A stretch of DNA of 64,000 nt from assembly GCA_002335605.1 (NCBI GenBank), contig BEDY01000011.1, forward strand, positions 310,001-374,000, given 5' to 3'. Under the pieces are notes generated by a model that was given only the letters and a program-made list of their open reading frames with translations, was not told the DNA's origin and ran no database searches. Made by a program: the position numbers and the translations under genes. The DNA comes from Prillingera fragicola (Eukaryota; Basidiomycota; Tremellomycetes; Trichosporonales; Trichosporonaceae). Below are positions 46,241 through 56,887 of this stretch, in pieces; position 1 is the stretch's first letter, and every line of letters begins with the position of its first letter.

Positions 46241-46843
46241 CTACTGCCCCCAACCGGCATGCTCCTTTATAAACGCCTTTTCCTCCTCGGTACACTCACG
46301 CCCAAGCGCAGCGTTGCGATGCGGGAACCGTCCAAACTTGCGGATAGTCTCGCGATGGTCCTCGGCAAACGCGCGGCCCTTTTCCAAGAGCTCGCCCTCG
46401 AACCGCTCCATGAGCCTGACCGCCTCGTCCTGGTCGGCGAGGTTTTCCGAATGCTCAAACGGCATGTACAGAAACATGTTCTGGACAGGGGTCAGGCGCG
46501 TGTCAAAGCCCGCGCCGACGGCGTGGCGCGAGATGTCCAGCGCGACGGCGTCGGTCGCAAACGCCTTTGCAGTCTTGCGGAACATGTTGCGTGGAAACTG
46601 GTCGTACACTATCACGGCCGCCAGGGCGGCTTCCGGGTCGGAGTATGCCTCGGGGGGTGTCGTGTTTGCGAGCCTGTCGTAGAGGGGCATGTAGTGGTCT
46701 GTGCAGACCTTGTCAAAGGCTACGCCGCCGTTGAACCACTGTTTAAAGGTGCACTGGGTGAACCAGAAATGTATCACGTCACTGGCCCAGCCTGGGGTTG
46801 ACGCTGCCGTGTGGGAGGCTTTGCTTAAAGCGCGGGCGGACAT
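46241..46843 (-). CDS. DUF924 family protein
   Basis: A single exon of 200 residues from ATG 46843 (MSARALSKASHTAAS). The family, common in bacteria and fungi, is helical and of unknown biochemical role. Recognisable blocks are DVIHFWFTQCTFKQWFNGG at the N-terminus, ALAAVIVYDQFPRNMFRKT near residue 80, FLYMPFEHSENLADQDEAV near residue 130 and FGRFPHRNAALGRECT near the end. Length matches the family. A longer frame upstream reaches 47245 but lacks family sequence. The gene is followed upstream by the flavin monooxygenase on the same strand, with 343 bp between. Confidence 0.9.
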   Translation of the reverse strand: MSARALSKASHTAASTPGWASDVIHFWFTQCTFKQWFNGGVAFDKVCTDHYMPLYDRLANTTPPEAYSDPEAALAAVIVYDQFPRNMFRKTAKAFATDAVALDISRHAVGAGFDTRLTPVQNMFLYMPFEHSENLADQDEAVRLMERFEGELLEKGRAFAEDHRETIRKFGRFPHRNAALGRECTEEEKAFIKEHAGWGQ

Positions 46844-47186
46844 GGCGTGGAGCGTGGAGGTGGGTCGAGGTGGAGGTAAGGTCAACCTGTTGCGGTCGGT
46901 AGGTGGTGAGTGGCCGATACGGCGAGCTTCAGACGCTGGGGGAGAGTGAAAGAGTAGTAAAGAGACTACATGAACGATGAGAAGGCTTTGTCTGCGCAGC
47001 TCGATGAAGACAACGTTGTTGTTACCACAATGCGCGGAGACGCCAAGTGGTGGCGAGAGACTGTTTACGTCATCCGCAATTGTTGATCCTCGGGCATCCC
47101 TCGGTCTTGCATACTCCAACCCCGACACAACCCTTGTCAGACCCATCTGCAAGAACAATCGCAAGTGCATTCTACAATCTCTAACC
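46844..47186. other. Intergenic: DUF924 promoter, monooxygenase 3' flank
   Basis: No gene or clear element is visible in this short gap. Confidence 0.4.
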
Positions 47187-49130
47187 CTAGTGCCCATTGA
47201 TAACCTTTTTGGCAGCAATCCCGCCGTCCTCCAGCTGACGCTCATACGTATACCTCTCCCTCCACAGCCCCCTCTGCTGCATCACAATCTGGAGCGCAAT
47301 AACCTTGCTAGTAACCCTCGCCGGCGCAAGCGCACCGACCGAGAAGAACATGTTTGGAATCCCAGACTCGCGGCCAACACCCTGTATCTCTCCCTCGGCA
47401 TCGAGTCCCCAGACCGGCTTGAAGGTCTGCGCATAGTGCTGGCCGAGCGTGTCGCGAACCATGTCGGGAAAGCCGGTGTAGCCTGTCGCAAAGACGACGA
47501 CGTCGTATTTTTCGCTGCTACCGTCCTTGAAGCTGACGTTGTGGTTGGGCGCGAAAGAGGCGATCTCGCCCTGCTTGACCTTGATCTCGCCGCGGCCAAT
47601 GGCCTCGGATCCGCCAGTGGAATGGTAGTATCCGCCCGCCTTGTCGAGGGCCATCATGATAAAGCCCGAGTCGTCCGGGCCCTTCCACCAGTTGAAGCCC
47701 GCGCGTGTGAGGCCGTCGAGGACCTCCTTGTCGGCTTCCTGAAGATGCTCGATGATGCGCTTGTGGAACAGCTTGACGACAAACTTTGGGTTGGCCTCGG
47801 CAATCTTGTCGGCCAAGTCGAGACTAGGCGTCGACTCGTTGTAAAGCGGTGACACCATGGCGTTCATCCCGTTCTCGACCGTCATGACAAAAGTAGGCGA
47901 GCGTTGGAGCATGGTCACGTCCACGCCGTTCTTGGCCATGTCGACGCAAATGTCATGCCCAGATGTACAAGCGCCGACGACAAGGGCGCGCTTGCCCCGC
48001 CAGTCGGCTCCGCTGTTGTGCTGCGACGAGTGCATGGCCACGCCATCCCAGGTGGCCTGGCCAGGGAAGGGGGCCGGCATCTTGGGCCGACCTCCGCCGA
48101 GGCCTGTTGCGAGAACGACGTGAGAGCACACAATCTCGCGTTCCTCAACCTGGCCCTCGGCAAGGGTACGCACGACCATGACATGCCACTTGCCCTCCCC
48201 CTCGTCAAACCGAGTACGCGCGGGGTCGACGGTCGTCTTGTTCCACACATTCAACTCGAGCATGTCGACGTATGCCTCGAGAAAGTTTGCAAGCTTGCCC
48301 GCAGGAGTGTACTTTGGCCAAGTGGCTGGGAAGGGAATGAACGGCAAGTGACACGCGTGGACCGGGTCGTGCAAGGAAAGCGACTTGTACCGGAGTCGCC
48401 AGTTGTCGCCCGTCCGCTGCTGCTTGTCGACCACCAGGGCGGAGACGCCGTACGTGCCCAACTGGGCCGCGAGGGCCAGGCCGTTGTGTCCTGCTCCGAC
48501 TAATGTTAGCTCTCACTCGTGTGTGTTGGACTTACTGATGAGCACTTCGGGGTCGGCGGTGACAAAGGACGACTCGAGCGCGCGCGTGTCGTCATGGCAC
48601 AAGGGGGTGTTGTGCTCTCCACGCGGCCTGGCTACCCCAGTGGCGGGCGTCGCACCGTCAACGCCGTCGAGAATGGTGAAGACAGTGTAGGCTTTCCAGC
48701 TTCCCTCATCGAAAACAAGCTGCGCGATGCCGTAACCTTCGCCCACGGCTGTGGCAAATGTAAAGTGCACCGCAAGAAAGGTGACGTCCGGGAAGGGACT
48801 CTCGAGCTTGGGCGGCACCCCAGCGGCAAAGACAAAGTTGTTTGCCTGTACAGCCGGAAAGACGGCATTGGCCGCAGCAGCCACGTTGGGCGTCCGGATC
48901 GAACGATAGTCGTTTGTAAAAGCTAGAATGTCGCGCCAGAACCCCTGGGCGGCGAACAGAGATGCGAAGAGGGCTCCGTCAGCGGTGATGGCTGCGCGTT
49001 CGGCTGTAGCAAGCCAGGTCTGTGCCGCCGCCGAGACGCTGGCGGGGGTGAGTGAGGGTGGGGCGAAACCGGCCTTGTGTGTTGGGAGATCGGTCGGAAG
49101 CGCGAGCGTGGTGGGGAGCGTGACTGTCAT
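47187..49130 (-). CDS. Flavin-containing monooxygenase with N-terminal NTF2/SnoaL-like domain
   Basis: Two exons (48536-49130 and 47187-48499) over a 36-nt intron give 635 residues. Start is ATG 49130 (MTVTLPTTLALPTD). Residues 30-190 resemble the SnoaL/NTF2-like front part of fungal FMO-type enzymes (WLATAERAAITADGALFASL, FWRDILAFTNDYRS). The FAD motif VLIIGAGHNGLALAAQLG is rebuilt across the intron. The NADPH motif is VVGACTSGHDICVDM near residue 375, and VVVFATGYTGF is the late FMO signature. The class oxygenates soft nucleophiles or keto acids; YUCCA-like auxin enzymes belong here too. No membrane anchor is seen. Substrate unknown. Confidence 0.88.
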
Positions 49131-49899
49131 GATGAATGTTGTGGTGGCAGTGGTGGTGGTAGCGCTAGAGACGAAGCACGACAAGGGCAGGCTTATGAAT
49201 GGTCTGCGAGGCCAGTTAGGACCCGTTAGCGGCCAAGATGGACAGCAGGGTCGCGGATCTTGCGAGTGAACAGTAAATCACAACGCGGATATGTTGTAGA
49301 CTTCACTTTGCCGAGCCACCTCACCCAGTGGTTGGAGAGATCGATTATCTCCGTGATGAGGCTGAACGGAGCAGGCCGCCCACTTCCCCCCGGAAAGATT
49401 GACCGATACCGGACTTGTGCTGGGGTATTACCGCCAGACATGTCCAGAGGCCCGGAGCAGGCATAAGCCGGCACTGTCAATGTGTGCTCGTATGCTCCCC
49501 AACAGGTCTCACCCACTCCTCTGAAGCAATGCGGCTGTGGCCAATGGCACCCCGGGGCGCGTGTTCAACGAATCGAGTCTGCCACGGCGACGGCGGCCGT
49601 GTCTTCAGATCGGACAGCAGGCATGTCCTGCATTTGCTGCACATGGATCCACTACCAGAGGCTCGGGCCAGAGGTTAGGTCAGAGATCAGAGATCAGGAT
49701 CCACATGGTTGTAGTTGCATATCACCAATCTGGGACTAGCGGGAGGAGATGAATGAGCCTCGGCTCTTTGTCGCGCCTCTCATCCATCTGCTGCTGTTGC
49801 CACCACACCCGACTACTGTTAACCGTGTCCAACCTGGTACGTTGGCTTGTTCTTCTTCTCTCTTCCTCACTTGTTTCATCTCTTCTCTCACCACCCACC
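49131..49899. promoter_or_regulatory. Divergent intergenic region
   Basis: This lies between the monooxygenase and the heptad-repeat gene. The right end (49840-49899) is a CT-rich leader; a GTACGT donor-like site near 49838 could mark a leader intron. A short direct repeat CAGAGATCAGAGATCAG lies near 49681. Confidence 0.4.
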
Positions 49900-51064
49900 A
49901 TGCCCGTCTTTGTTAGCAACTCTCGCGCATTCATTTCTTGCGCCTCACGTCGCTACTCGTCACATGCGCCAACCACTACACCAACGCGGTGCCGCTCTCC
50001 ACCACCCCGCGTCGAGATTGCTGACCGCGGACAGTATGCTCGCTGGGGTAGCGCTGCCCCCAGCCGTGCCTCTGCGCTGGAAGGGGCGCGCGCTCACCTC
50101 TCCGGCACCCATCTTAAACCTTGGCACCACCCTCGTCGTCTGCACACCGGGAAAGTCACGAACCCCGACGCTGTCGTAGCATCTGATCATGACTCGGAGC
50201 TGCGTCGAGACTCCTTGGTCGAGGTAGGACTCACCAGGGCCTGGCCGTCGTGTGAGAGACATGTTGACGCAAACAGGCTGACAATGAGCGGGCTACTCTC
50301 GGCGGTCTCGTTGCAAGCATGAAAACAGAATTGTCGGATGTCAATAAGAAGCTGGCAGCCCAAGACACGAAGCTGGCAGCCCAAGACACGAAGCTGGCAG
50401 CCCAAGACACGAAGCTGGCAGCCCAAGACACGAAGCTGGCAGCCCAAGACACGAAGCTGGCAGCCCAAGCCACGAAGCTGGCAGCCCAAGACACGAAACT
50501 GGCCAATGAACGAGTCCGAACCAACGCGCAGATTGGAGTTTTCCTTCGACTGCTGCCCGCGGAAAAAGTGCGCTTCATCCTGCGGCGCGTTTGCAGCTGG
50601 GAAACGTCAATGACAGCGCCGCTGGGAGACGTGAGTTCATTGTCATGCTGGCCCGGCTGACTCTCCTAAAGGTTCGACGGACTCATGTCAACGTGCTGGA
50701 CGAGCTTGCCGGTCGCGCCCCCTCGTACTCTGACACCGCCAAGCGGCCAGCCAAGCGCATAGACTGGTCCGCGGTGCGCCGTATGAACGTCGACCCGAAG
50801 GATATCCAGTTTGCGCTGGAAGCCCTGAGGTCCGAAATGGGGGAGAAGGGCATCGCTGCGCACAACGACGTCGCTCACGCCGACTGTAAGCCGGATTCCA
50901 CCTTGCTGCACTGGGACCTGACGGCTCTTGAGACTGCCTCACCCGAAATGCGTGAGAGCCTTCTCCGCATACACAATGTGCTGGTCAGTTGCGCAACTGA
51001 GGACGTGGTGCAGGAGTACCAGCGGCACCTGGAGAGGGTGAAGGCCACCCTCGGTTTGAAGTGA
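49900..51064 (+). CDS. Hypothetical protein with in-frame heptad tandem repeats
   Basis: Exons 49900-50223, 50289-50630 and 50672-51064 splice, all phase 0, into 352 residues. Donors are GTAGGA and GTGAGT; both introns have CTGAC branch sites. The N-terminus (MPVFVSNSRAFISCASRRYSS) is rich in Ser and Arg without acidic residues, resembling a mitochondrial presequence. Exon 2 carries RATLGGLVASMKTELSDVNK followed by seven 21-bp units, each encoding KLAAQDT (unit six KLAAQAT), and a degenerate KLANERV. This seven-residue period with Leu and Ala positions predicts a coiled coil. The C-terminal part (VNVLDELAGRAPSYSDTAK onwards) is helical with no known domain. Function unknown. Confidence 0.65.
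50349..50495 (+). repeat. Seven 21-bp tandem units inside a coding exon
   Basis: The unit is AAGCTGGCAGCCCAAGACAC plus G. Six copies are identical; copy six differs by one base (GAC to GCC). The near-perfect identity points to recent expansion or gene conversion. Confidence 0.97.
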
Positions 51065-51351
51065 CCTGGTAATTGAGGATTGTATTATATGTTAATAATT
51101 CTGTAGCCATCTATATGCCAATTTGCGGACTGTGAAATGTGCCCATGTACTCGGTGTATACTGCAAGGTGTCTGGCGTTTCTAGTACGATAGGGCGAAAG
51201 ACGGCAGCTTGAATGACAGGCAGCATCTGGGACCGCAGGTACTTCAGACCCAAGAGAAATACACTGACACTGTGTGGGATATTCGTGCGTTAATCACAGA
51301 CATTCATTCACACCAAAGGTTCGCACCTCCACGTCTACGTCTGCTCTCCAT

Positions 51352-52327
51352 CTACTCTAGCCCCGGCGCCAGGACCCTAGGGTCTTCACCTCCCGCAACT
51401 CCAGGCTTCTCCATTACAAGCTTCCAGCCGCCATCAACGGGCACGTCAACGGCGTTTACACCAGTATTCTCAATAATCCACTTGACGGTCGACGCCATGT
51501 GGTCGGGCGTGAGCGGTGCGCGGGGAAAGGTGGCGTGCTTGAGCAGCGCGTCGGTAAAGTAGGTGCTGAAGTTTGCAGTCATGCCAGACTGCACAATAGC
51601 TGAGGCGTCAGTGCAGGCTCAAGTGGATATTTAGCTTACATGGAGAGATTGACACGACGCGGATGCCGCTCGGACCAAGGAAGTCGGCCATGGCCTTTGT
51701 GATTCCAATGACGGCCGTCTTTCCAGGCCCGTATCCCAACACGCGCGCGTAGGGGTTGGCAGCGGCGCTGGCAAAGTTGATGATGACGCCGCGCTCCTCT
51801 TCGGTCGTCCAGAAGGGTGCGTGCTCGTCTGCCGAGACAGGGTGGTTGAGGGGATAGTTGATTGCGTCGGCGACGTGCGCGTTCACAATAAACGTGCCAG
51901 TCACGTTAATGTTGAGCATCTGACATTAGCTACATACGTTTTTCCAAGGGGGTTTGACACACCTTTTTGAAGTCGGGGATCGAGTCGGCTGCATCGTTGG
52001 TCCAGGGCCGCTTGATGGCCACGCCAGCACAGTGGACGACACCTTTGAGGTTGCCCTGCTTCTTAACAACCTGGGCGACAGCAGCCTTGACCGCGTCCGA
52101 GTCGGTAATGTCAACCTTCACGTAGATGGCCCTGTCGGAGCTGAGATTGGCCGCGTGGACGTCACCCTTGTCAACAGGGAGGACGTCAAAGAGGGCTACC
52201 GAGCCTCCCTCGGCCAGGAGCATCTTGGCTGCGCCACTGCCTATCCCACCCGTGCCGCCAGTGATGATCTGGAATCAGCGATCGACATGTGGACGAGACT
52301 TACAAAGGTGTTGCCGGCGATGATCAT
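51352..52327 (-). CDS. Short-chain dehydrogenase/reductase
   Basis: Four exons (52304-52327, 51963-52268, 51640-51919, 51352-51599) give 285 residues; introns are 35, 43 and 40 nt. The first exon is only MIIAGNTF. The cofactor motif IITGGTGGIGSGAAKMLL follows, with FDVLP after strand 2 suggesting NAD(H) preference. VHCAGVA replaces the usual NNAG. The active-site serine lies in INFASAAA and the YxxxK motif is YGPGK. The overall pattern recalls 3-hydroxyacyl-CoA dehydrogenase type-2 proteins, but the substrate is uncertain. It is divergent from the MFS transporter gene. Confidence 0.9.
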
Positions 52328-52882
52328 GGTGATGAGGGTCTGTGGGAGAACATCGCAGTGCATGCTCGCTGCCTTATGGGGAAGACAGGATGCCAGGAGC
52401 GGACACGATGATACCGTCACGGATCAGGTGGGCCATGACATCGCGGACTTGATCGCGGAGTTGGGGTATCAGGAACGACCCGGATCTTCCCAAGTCCGTT
52501 CCACCAACGTGAGCTCTACTCCACACTGTCCCTCTTCACTTTCGCCAGACTGACAGGCTGTGGGCGCTGATCCGCTGATTACCTCGCAAGATGGACGCCA
52601 ACGTCATGTCGGTGGCCAAGACCTTCCTGGACCGCCTCTAACCGGATCTGCCCGTCCGAATCTCATCCTTTAGGCTCGGCACTGTTGCAAGTCCGCTCCA
52701 GAGAAGAGGTCCCTGGAGCGGACTTGGGTACCACCGAACCCTAATCTAGTGGGGCCTCTACAGGCTGGAGGGATCTCACGGCAAACATAGCAACCACACC
52801 ACTGTGCAACTCGCGCGACAAGAGGATAAAAGCATGGGTTCAGCCCAAGATCTGATATCCAAGCCCTAGGCTACTCCGCAAC
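52328..52882. other. Divergent intergenic region with possible exon remnant
   Basis: Between the dehydrogenase and the transporter. A plus-strand segment at about 52410-52507 (DTVTDQVGHDIADLIAELGYQ) and another at 52590-52638 starting MDANVMSVAKTFLDRL look coding and are flanked by GTGAGC and CAAG splice-like signals, but no complete gene can be built. Confidence 0.4.
52590..52641 (+). pseudogene. Possible exon fragment
   Basis: ATG GAC GCC AAC through CTC TAA encodes a short segment ending DRL with codon choice typical of this genome. It may be the last exon of a small gene whose earlier exon lies near 52410-52507. Too little is left to identify it. Confidence 0.2.
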
Positions 52883-54658
52883 ATGATCAGCACTCTACCA
52901 CACGACACAAACGAGCTCGAGAAAGCTCAGATCGAACATGTCGAAGGCAACGAAAAGTCGGTCCACGTCTCCACCGAAGAGGTCCTGGCCGTTGGCGAGC
53001 GCAACGAAAAGGTGAGACTCGACTGCTTGGACAATGCCTAACATGCCAGCTCAACGCGATCACCATTCTGCTTTCCGTTACTGCAGCTGTCTCGGGCTTT
53101 TGCTTTGGGTACGACACGGGTGTCATCTCGGCCTCGCTCGTGTCCATGCGCGACGACCTGGGACACGTCCTCAACCACACGGAGAAGGAGTGGATCTCGT
53201 CTGCGACCAGTGTTGGTGCTTTAATCGGGTGAGTCGTTTGTTGCCCGAGCCTAGCCTTGCCGGAGGCTGACCCGCCCAGTGCCCTGCTTTCCGGCTGGAT
53301 GGCTGACAAGATTGGCCGTAAATGGGTTCTCGGCGTCGGCGACCTGTGGTTTATTCTCGGGGCACTCCTCATCTGCACTGGCTTTTCCGTTCCACAAGTC
53401 ATTGTCGGACGTATCGTCCTCGGCTTTGGGGTCGGTACCGCTGCAGCAATCGCTCCAGTCTACATTGGCGAGCTGGCACCTACCCGCTTCCGTGGTGCTC
53501 TAGTCACTATCCAGTCCATGGCGATCACTGGCGGACAGTTTGTGTCCTACTGCATTGGCGTGCCGCTCACGGGCCGCCACGGGTGGAGGATCCAGTTTGC
53601 TATCGGTGTCATTCCCGCCGTCGTCCAGGCTGCCATGATGTGAGTTTGTCGCCACTGGCTCTCCTGACACCCGCAGCCACTACCTCCCGGAATCACCCCG
53701 GTACGACGTTTTGCGCGGCCACAGCGACCGGGCCCTCCGCACCCTCAACAAGATTTACGCAGGTCTGAGCCCAGACTACATTGGGGTCAAACTCGCCGCA
53801 CTCGAGGAAGTGGTGGCGATTTCCACCGGATCAGCAATCGCCCAAGCCTCGACGCTCGGCAAGTGGCGCATCGTCTTTTCGACAGGCCGCTACCGCCGTC
53901 CTGCGCTCACTGCCCTCGGCGTCGGTGTTTTCCAGCAGCTCTGCGGCTTCAACTCTCTCATGTACTAGTAAGCTGCCTCCAGCACGAGCAACAACAAACG
54001 CTGACGGACCAGCTCGGCAACGCTCTTCGCCATGGCGGGCTTTAACAACCCGACCATGACGTCTCTCATCGTCAGTGGCGCCAACTGGTTCTTTGCCATT
54101 GTCTCCATGTTCATCCTCGACCGCGTTGGCAAACGCCGCGTCCTCCTCATAACCTACCCCGGCATGATCGCGGGCCTCGCCCTGGCCGCCATCGCCTTCT
54201 GGAAAATGACCGAGGGCACGGGCGGCAAACTCGTCGAGTCGGCCACCTACCCGGCGCAGTGGAGCAACATGATGCTCGGCATGATGGTCGTCTTCATCGC
54301 GTTCTACGCCACGGGCACGGGCAACATTACGTGGACCGTGTCCGAGATTTTCCCGCTCGAGATGCGCGGCATGGGCGCGTCCATCCTCGCTGGCGGCGTG
54401 TGGGCCGCCAACATTGTCATTTCGGCGACCTTCCTCACCCTCATGGAGGCTATCGGCCCCACGGCGACGTTTGCCCTCTACGCGGGTATTTGTGCGCTGG
54501 GACTCGTGTTCATCTTCTTCTGCTACCCCGAGCCGTCGGGGCTGAGTCTCGAGGAGCTGCAGGAGGTGTACAGGGATGGGTTTGGTGTTAGGAAGAGTAA
54601 GGAGATCAGGGCCGCGCACAAGGCGGCTATTGAGCAGGCTGCCGGGGAGGTGGTCTAG
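52883..54658 (+). CDS. MFS sugar/polyol transporter, inositol-transporter-like
   Basis: Five exons (52883-53011, 53050-53228, 53280-53639, 53677-53967, 54013-54658) give 534 residues with consistent phases. A 45-residue hydrophilic N-terminus precedes [17 protein letters not shown], the TM1 signature of sugar porters. Other marks are [41 protein letters not shown] before the central loop, [18 protein letters not shown] and [11 protein letters not shown]. The order and PESPRY motif suit inositol or sugar:H+ symport at the plasma membrane; I cannot choose the substrate. Its neighbour across the divergent promoter is a short-chain dehydrogenase, which may handle the same or a related compound. 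Confidence 0.93.
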
Positions 54659-55282
54659 TGCATTGGGGAGCTGTAGTTGTAGTGTTGTCAGAAGTTGAAT
54701 GTCATTTGTCTCTACTTGCGCAAATGCGGCCGGCTGGCACCTCTTAGTCACTTGCTGGCGGTGGCGGTAGGTCAAGAAACACACTGTGACTGATACACAT
54801 GCCGCACACGCTGACGGTATGTAATTCGTCCCGCTGAGAAACACACTACCTACCCGACAGCAGCGCTGGGTCGCACGACGAAATCGATCCGTCGTAGCTC
54901 GACTTCACGTTGGACAATCGACCATTCGTGCTGTCGTTGCTCGTTCTGTTGTCCATCCGCGTCAGTCTGCGTCCAGTCTAGTCTGCTTTTAGGTTTAGGT
55001 TTGGTCGTCCAACCTTATCCCCGGCGTACACGCCAGTCCAGTCGTCAGTCGTCAGTCAGTCGCCAGTGTTCCGTTGTCAGCCACCTGCCTGGTCGCCAGA
55101 CCACCACAACCCACAACCCGCTGCTACGGTATACAATGTTTGCATGGCAAGACGCACGCACAGCCAGCACGCAGCAGCAGCAGCGCCGCGCGGGGTATCG
55201 AGAAAAGTCTTTGAAATACACAGCTTTTAGCTCTTTCCCTCTTTCCCTTCGCGAAAGCGCGCAATCACATCGTCCATCGTCC
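54659..55282. other. Convergent intergenic region
   Basis: 3' flanks of the transporter and the bZIP gene. A CAGTC-rich stretch near 55018-55062 forms short imperfect repeats. No gene seen. Confidence 0.45.
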
Positions 55283-56440
55283 TCACTGCGAGTCCTCGGG
55301 TCCCCTGCTCTCGTCAGCCGTGGTCCACGGTTTGTACACTAACCTCTCCTTCATCTTGAACGTGCCCTTGACAAAGCTAGCCAGCTGCGTGAGCTGCGCC
55401 TTGGTGACTGCCAGCTCCTTTTCCAGGGTCGCGATCCGTGTGTCGCGCTCCGCAATCTGGACGGTCAACGTCTCGAGCTCCTCTTTACGGCGCAAGCGGT
55501 GCTTCTGAGCCGAGCGGCGGTTGATTGACCGGCGGTCTGTCCTGTCAGTATCCGTTTCCAAGCTCAGAAGCGCAGGACGTACGTTCCAGCCTGTCGAGAC
55601 GCTTTTTCTCCTCATCGTCCGCGCTCTGCACTCCACGCACGCTCCTGCGTGTCGTCCTCGCCGAGCCGAGGCCCTCGGCGTCAGGCGCTATCGTAGCATT
55701 CGCACTCGGTCCCGCCGCAGCGTTCCCGAACCCGCCCCACGCTCCTGCGCCGGCGCCGAGATTGAGCGCGCCAATGTCAGCCACGGGCGACGGGGACGTG
55801 AGGTTGTTGTCATAATAGCGCGCAGAGTGCACGCTCTCGTTATCGTCCGTGTCCATGTCGGTGGTGTAGAATCCCGAGTCGTCGACGTCTGTGCTGCTCA
55901 GACTCAGGTGGGACCGGTGGCTGTGTGCCGACGACGGCCGGAAGGTTGCCGGGGCAGGAGAGTCAAACGCTGGGGCAAACGCGGTCGGGTCAATGGTCGC
56001 TCCGGCCGGAGTGTCGCCGCTCATACCAATCTCCTCGAGGAACGACAGGGGGTTAAAGTTGGGATCCACAGGCGAGGGCGGGTCGTGCGGCATGCGTGCG
56101 TATTGCTGGTTCAACTGTCGTGTGAGCCTCACTCTGCTGGACGTAGATTGGACTTACGTAGCGCGCAACCATGTCGTTATCAGCCATGGCGCGCTGATCC
56201 GCCGCGGGATCGGCCTGCAGCACACCAACTTGACCAGAGAGGAGCGCGTCGAGCTCGCGCCCGACGCTGTCCTGGGGTCCGAGGTCGCGACCGCCGGCTA
56301 CAGAGGGAAAGACGCGTTCCTTGGCGTCGGCGCGGATCGTTGCTGCCGACGAGTTGAAGCTGGGTGGATGTTAGTTGAGGCGGGGGGCAAGGTGGCCTGG
56401 GGAGAGCTTACGAGTCTGCTGGGCCGAGGAGAGGCGCCAT
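55283..56440 (-). CDS. bZIP transcription factor
   Basis: Four exons from ATG 56440 (MAPLLGPADS) give about 330 residues. The middle is acidic and Ser-rich (SSTDVDDSGFYTTDMDTDDN). The last exon holds the bZIP: basic region NRRSAQKHRLRRKEELE fitting Nx7R, then a zipper with heptad leucines through ETLTVQIAERDTRIATLEKEL and LTQLASF. The basic region and zipper are interrupted from the preceding exon by an intron just before DRRSINRRS. It should bind DNA as a dimer in the nucleus. The basic region differs from the common AP-1-type NRxAQxxFR. Targets unknown. Confidence 0.87.
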
Positions 56441-56887
56441 GATGGAGAAATCAACCAAAATCAAAGATGTAGTGGTCCAGAGTGGCAAATAGTGAGGAAC
56501 GAGCGGAATGGAATCAGCTCTGGGTTGCCGACGCGCAGCAGAGGCGAGATGCGGTGGGGGGTTGTCACAAGGAGTGGATGGTAGGACGAGGGATGAGCAG
56601 CGATGGCGCTTGTATGTGCGACAAGATGAATGGAAGAAGAGAAGATGAAGAAACAAGACCAGGCTGATGCTAAGAACCGTGTAGCCAAGGTGGATGGAAG
56701 GGGAAGCCCTGAATTTCCCAGGCACCACCACCTCCATGCCGCGGTTGACTCAACCACCACCGTGCACATGTCAACAACCACCATGTACTGCTCGTAAAGT
56801 TCATGCATGGGCTCACTTGCTGCTCCCCAGTCTAACCTATATACAGTATTCAATGCTACAATGTCCCCCTGTCACCCTATACCCATG
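56441..56887. other. Intergenic: bZIP promoter, GT61 3' flank
   Basis: No gene-like sequence seen. Both neighbours read leftwards. Confidence 0.4.

Noticed and set aside
53831..54844. 337-codon frame antisense to the MFS transporter
   Set aside because: Same codon-bias shadow. It is rich in His, Arg and Glu repeats and crosses the transporter's real exon-intron structure.
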